Below, one piece after another: positions 12,702-15,873 of a stretch of 15,873 nucleotides of DNA. The notes under the pieces are model-generated. The model had not been told where the DNA came from, made no database searches, and saw only the letters and a program-made list of their open reading frames with translations. The position numbers and the translations under genes were made by a program. Location: NCBI GenBank assembly GCA_019421005.1, contig JAHZGA010000022.1, positions 1 to 15,873 on the forward strand, given 5' to 3'. Origin of the DNA: a bacterium. GTDB taxonomy: Bacteria > Bacillota_I > Bacilli_A > RF39 > UBA660. Each line of letters begins with the position of its first letter. Positions within the stretch are counted from its first letter, which is position 1.

Positions 12702-14669
12702 ATGTTTTTGTTTTGAAAATATTAATGTTAACGTTGAAGTAACAATTAAAATACCTAATAAAATCATTGTACTACTAAATAACATTGATGTATCACTTCC
12801 ACTTATCGTTTCTTTAAATAATTTTACTGAATAAGTCATTGGCATGAAAGAATATAGTACATTAAAGAATTTAGGTACTGTTTCCATTGGGAATGTTCCT
12901 CCACAAGATGTTAATTGCAAGATAAGTAATAAAATTGTTAAGAATTTTCCAATGTCTTTAAAGAAAATCATTAAGAATTGAATTATTGAAACAAATACAA
13001 CTGATACTAAACAACATGCTAGATAATAATATCCTAAATGTTTTACCTCAATACCTAAAACACTATGTAAAATTAAGGCAACTATTAAAGCTTGTAATAA
13101 ACCTATTAATAGGAATATAAAAGTTCTTTTAACTGGATGTTTAGAATTTCTTGATAATATTTCAAATCTACTATCTTGATCTAAATAAATACCAAAGAAA
13201 ATTAATATTCCACCTACCCAAAGTGATAATGACATAAAGTAAGGGGCAAATGATGTTCCATAATTAGGAACTGGTTCGATAACATCATTTTCTACTTCAA
13301 ATGAATTAACTGAATATTCATCTATTTCATTTAAAGCTTTTTTCTTATCATTAATTTTTTCTATTCCACTATTAATTCCATTACCTAAATCATTAATACC
13401 ATTATCCATTTTTTTAACACCATTATCTAAAGTATAAGCACCATTATTTAAAGTATTAATGCCTGATAAAATTTGAACCGAAGCATTTGTTAATTGATTA
13501 GTACCATTAGAAATATTATTTATTCCATTTACAATTTGATTATTATAAAATTGTAATTGTTCTAATCCTAAATCTATTTCATTTATCTTTTCATGAATAA
13601 CAGGTAAACTAGAAGATTCACTATTTAATTCAGCAGTTTTGGTTGCTAAAGCATTTGTATTAGCTCTTAAATATTCTCCACCATTACTTAATTTATTTAT
13701 TTTTTGACTAGTTTCTTGACTACTTAAACTTTTTATAATCTTTTGCATATTTTCATCATTCATTGCTTCTGGATGTTCACTTAAATAATTTTGTAATAAT
13801 GTAGCAACTTCTCCAGTTTGACTAATTAATTCATCTACTCCACTAGTATATTCAACTACACCACTATCTAATTCACTTGTTTTTGATGATAATAAATCAA
13901 TTGAAGAACTTAAAGTACTTAATTTTTCTGTTCTACTATTAAGTTCTTTAGCGCCTTCTGAAATTCTATTTAAACCACCAGTAAATTCTTGTGAACCACT
14001 TTTTAAAGAAGTAACTCCATTATTTAATTCATTTAAAGAAGAATTAAATGTTTGATAATTGCTATATAGTTTATTAGTACCACCATTTAACGTACTAGTA
14101 CCTGATAAAACTTGACTTGAACCATTTGCTAAAGAAGTAACTCCATCATTTATTTGATTTAAACTTTTAGGAACTTCATTTATATTATCTTCTAAAGTAC
14201 CAACTATTTCTTTAGTTATATTTTTTTGTAATGTTGTTTCTATTTGTAAAACAGCATTTTTTAATATTTGAGCAGCTAAATAATTTCTTTTTTCATTTGA
14301 TGAATAAATTATTTTAGCTTCTTGTTTATCTTCTTCACAAGCAGTTGATATTTTTTTAGAAAAATCTTCTGGTATAGTTATAGAAGCATAATATTTTTCC
14401 TTTTCTACTCCTTTTTTAGCATCTTTATTATCTGTTATAACAAATTTTAAAGTATCATTCTTTTTTAATTGATTAGTCATTTCTTTACCTAAATTTTGTT
14501 CTTTACCATTTATAAGTGCACCTTTATCTTCATTAACAATTGCAACAGGTAATTGATCTAATGAATTATATGGATCATAGAATGCTTTTAAGTATAGAAA
14601 GCTATACAATAAAGGTATTATTAATACCCCAACTATGATTGCTGTTCTTTGAATTATTTTTTTATTCAT
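12687..14669 (-). CDS. yhgE: YhgE/Pip family ABC-2-type membrane protein
   Basis: A 660-residue protein of the family named for the phage infection protein (Pip) of Lactococcus; it is related to ABC-2 transporter membrane parts and its cargo is generally unknown. Seen: an N-terminal transmembrane helix (about 9-29) followed by LKAFYDPYNSLDQLPVAIVN with Glu-Asp-Lys-Gly, the family signature; a large outside domain with many repeats of Leu-x-x-Gly-x-x-x-Leu (about 175-250 and 370-440, for example INDGVTSLANGSSQVLSG); then GTSFAPYFMSLSLWVGGIL (around 470) starting a set of about six C-terminal membrane helices. The ATG at 14669 follows GAAGGGAG. It is divergent from the diacylglycerol kinase gene. 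Confidence 0.92.
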   Translation of the reverse strand: MNKKIIQRTAIIVGVLIIPLLYSFLYLKAFYDPYNSLDQLPVAIVNEDKGALINGKEQNLGKEMTNQLKKNDTLKFVITDNKDAKKGVEKEKYYASITIPEDFSKKISTACEEDKQEAKIIYSSNEKRNYLAAQILKNAVLQIETTLQKNITKEIVGTLEDNINEVPKSLNQINDGVTSLANGSSQVLSGTSTLNGGTNKLYSNYQTFNSSLNELNNGVTSLKSGSQEFTGGLNRISEGAKELNSRTEKLSTLSSSIDLLSSKTSELDSGVVEYTSGVDELISQTGEVATLLQNYLSEHPEAMNDENMQKIIKSLSSQETSQKINKLSNGGEYLRANTNALATKTAELNSESSSLPVIHEKINEIDLGLEQLQFYNNQIVNGINNISNGTNQLTNASVQILSGINTLNNGAYTLDNGVKKMDNGINDLGNGINSGIEKINDKKKALNEIDEYSVNSFEVENDVIEPVPNYGTSFAPYFMSLSLWVGGILIFFGIYLDQDSRFEILSRNSKHPVKRTFIFLLIGLLQALIVALILHSVLGIEVKHLGYYYLACCLVSVVFVSIIQFLMIFFKDIGKFLTILLLILQLTSCGGTFPMETVPKFFNVLYSFMPMTYSVKLFKETISGSDTSMLFSSTMILLGILIVTSTLTLIFSKQKHKKEV

Positions 14670-14700
14670 ATTTTTTTCTCCCTTCTTAAGATTAACAATC

Positions 14701-14727
14701 TTTATATTATATTCTTTTTCAGTTCAA
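14701..14727 (-). promoter_or_regulatory. Candidate yhgE promoter
   Basis: TTGAAC (14722-14727, minus strand) is followed after 15 bases by TATAAA (14701-14706); a TATAAT overlaps at 14706-14711 but is too close to this -35 box. Tentative. Confidence 0.35.
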
Positions 14728-14828
14728 ATAAGTATTTTAATACATTTTTTTGATTTTGTCAAATTAAACTTAAGAGTGCTAAAAAATTAGTTATATTTTG
14801 TTATTACAACAATTTTATCTTCAATAGC

Positions 14829-14857
14829 TTGCCAAAAACATTTTTTTTTATTATAAT
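14829..14857 (+). promoter_or_regulatory. Promoter of the diacylglycerol kinase gene
   Basis: TTGCCA (14829-14834) and TATAAT (14852-14857) with 17-base spacing; the start codon is 15 bases after the -10 box, so the leader is very short but includes GGTGAT. Confidence 0.8.
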
Positions 14858-14872
14858 TTAAATGGTGATGTT

Positions 14873-15799
14873 ATGAAAAAATGTCTTGTTGTTTTTAATT
14901 CCAATAGTGGAAAAGGTATTAAAAAAGAAACTCTAAATAAAATCATTCAAAAAATTGAAGACAAAGGTTATCAAGTTTCTACCATTCAAACTAAATATCG
15001 TGGTCATGCTATTAAAATTGCAACCACTGCTAGTGATGATATTGACCTTTTATTATCAATAGGTGGAGATGGTACTTGTAATGAAGTTGTTTATGGAAAT
15101 TTAAAAAGAAAAAAACGTTTATTAACATCTCATATTCCACTTGGCACTACTAATGATATTGGTTCAATGTTTGGTTTAACTAAAAGCATTTTAACTAATT
15201 TAGACCTTATTTTAAATGGAGAAATTAAAAAAATTGATATTTGTTTAGTAAATAATCGTCCCTTTGTTTATGTAGCAGGTTTTGGAAAATTTATGAATGT
15301 TCCTTATCAAACACCAAGGGAATTAAAAAAAAGACTAGGTTATGTAGCCTATTTAATTGAAGGAACTAAAGCTTTCAATAATAAAACTAAATCATATGAA
15401 ATGAGTTTTACTGTTGATGGTGAAGAATACACTGGATTTTATTCATTTATTATTATTTCCAGTGCGAATCACATAGCCGGTATAAATAATTTTTATAAAG
15501 ATGTTAAATTAGATGATCACAAATTTGAAGTCTTACTTTGTAATATTACGAAAAAATCAGATATTATAAAGAGTTTATATTATTTAAAAGCACATGATAT
15601 AACTAAAATACCAGGATTTTATTTTTATAAAGCTAGTCATATTAATATCAAGTTTAAAAACAAAGAAAAAGAAAAATGGTGTATTGATGGCGAAGAATTA
15701 GAAGATGATACTTGGGAATTTGATATTAAAATAGATCCTAATTATGAAATGCTTTTACCTAAAACAATTAATAAAGATTTATTTGAAAATCAAAAATAA
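14873..15799 (+). CDS. Diacylglycerol/lipid kinase (DAGK catalytic domain)
   Basis: A 308-residue cytoplasmic kinase of the DagK/DgkB-LCB5 family, which uses ATP to phosphorylate diacylglycerol or a related lipid. The N-terminal catalytic domain carries the nucleotide loop NSNSGKG (9-15), the signature SIGGDGTCNEVV (62-73) and PLGTTNDIG (89-97); the C-terminal beta-rich half includes Tyr-Val-Ala-Gly-Phe-Gly-Lys-Phe and ends with Trp-Cys-Ile-Asp-Gly-Glu-Glu. Family members return diacylglycerol from lipoteichoic acid synthesis to phospholipid synthesis; other members act on different lipids, so the substrate is not fixed. The ATG follows GGTGATGTT. It has its own promoter and two terminators. 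Confidence 0.9.
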   Translation: MKKCLVVFNSNSGKGIKKETLNKIIQKIEDKGYQVSTIQTKYRGHAIKIATTASDDIDLLLSIGGDGTCNEVVYGNLKRKKRLLTSHIPLGTTNDIGSMFGLTKSILTNLDLILNGEIKKIDICLVNNRPFVYVAGFGKFMNVPYQTPRELKKRLGYVAYLIEGTKAFNNKTKSYEMSFTVDGEEYTGFYSFIIISSANHIAGINNFYKDVKLDDHKFEVLLCNITKKSDIIKSLYYLKAHDITKIPGFYFYKASHINIKFKNKEKEKWCIDGEELEDDTWEFDIKIDPNYEMLLPKTINKDLFENQK

Positions 15800-15823
15800 T
15801 AAGAAATTAATCTTATTATTTTT
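15792..15823 (+). terminator. Rho-independent terminator overlapping the kinase stop codon
   Basis: A perfect 12-bp stem AAAAATAATAAG/CTTATTATTTTT (15792-15803 with 15812-15823) with an 8-base loop; its 3' arm ends in a T-run and its 5' arm contains the TAA stop. Confidence 0.7.
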
Positions 15824-15835
15824 CAGAGTGTAGAC

Positions 15836-15869
15836 AAACCCCTAGATTTTTTCTAGAGGTTTTCTTATA
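15836..15869 (+). terminator. Second terminator behind the kinase gene
   Basis: Arms AAACCCCTAGA and TCTAGAGGTTT (15836-15846, 15852-15862; one mismatch) with a T5 loop, followed by T-rich sequence. It may work in both directions. Confidence 0.7.
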
Positions 15870-15873
15870 AATA

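Overview
The window comes from a very AT-rich, low-GC Gram-positive (Firmicutes/Bacillota) genome, probably an uncultured gut Bacilli or Mollicutes relative. The support is low-GC-style Shine-Dalgarno sites, the rnr-smpB-ssrA gene order, a YhgE/Pip protein, a DUF368 protein, and a tmRNA tag ending in Ala-Phe-Ala as in Mollicutes. UGA is a stop codon here (rnr, rmuC and the VTT gene all end in TGA), so the code is the standard bacterial one. The taxonomic placement is inference.

Layout. At 1-360 the end of a serine recombinase gene meets a collagen-like (Gly-Pro-Thr repeat) gene that is cut short, which looks like the edge of an integrated element. At 438-1314 lies a two-gene unit: a DUF1292-like protein and a coiled-coil protein. 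From 7314 down to 1440 on the minus strand runs a housekeeping block: a VTT/TVP38 membrane protein, rmuC, an unlisted 53-residue membrane protein, a terminator, a glycosyltransferase-like gene, rnr, smpB, the tmRNA gene ssrA, and two terminators. RNase R, SmpB and tmRNA work together in trans-translation and decay of stalled mRNAs.

The most unusual part is 7346-9646. A 451-residue exported protein ends in a GC-rich, FGE/C-type-lectin-like segment resembling the variable region of a diversity-generating retroelement (DGR). About 350 bp downstream on the same strand is an Asn-codon-rich sequence resembling a DGR template repeat. It is enclosed by a perfect 12-bp inverted repeat, surrounded by GC-rich hairpins and followed by a terminator. 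No reverse transcriptase is present in the window, and the two copies differ at more than adenines, so the pair is related but not a direct template and copy. The gene for the variable protein has its own consensus-like promoter, a 25-codon leader peptide with a sequestrable ribosome site, and a terminator-like hairpin before the start codon, which suggests attenuation.

An IS1202-type insertion sequence (9674-11348) sits just upstream of that promoter, flanked by 28-bp direct repeats. Beyond it, on the minus strand, are yhgE/pip, a DUF368 lipid-carrier transporter and a 107-residue protein of unknown function. A plus-strand diacylglycerol kinase-like gene with a strong promoter closes the window, followed by two terminators.
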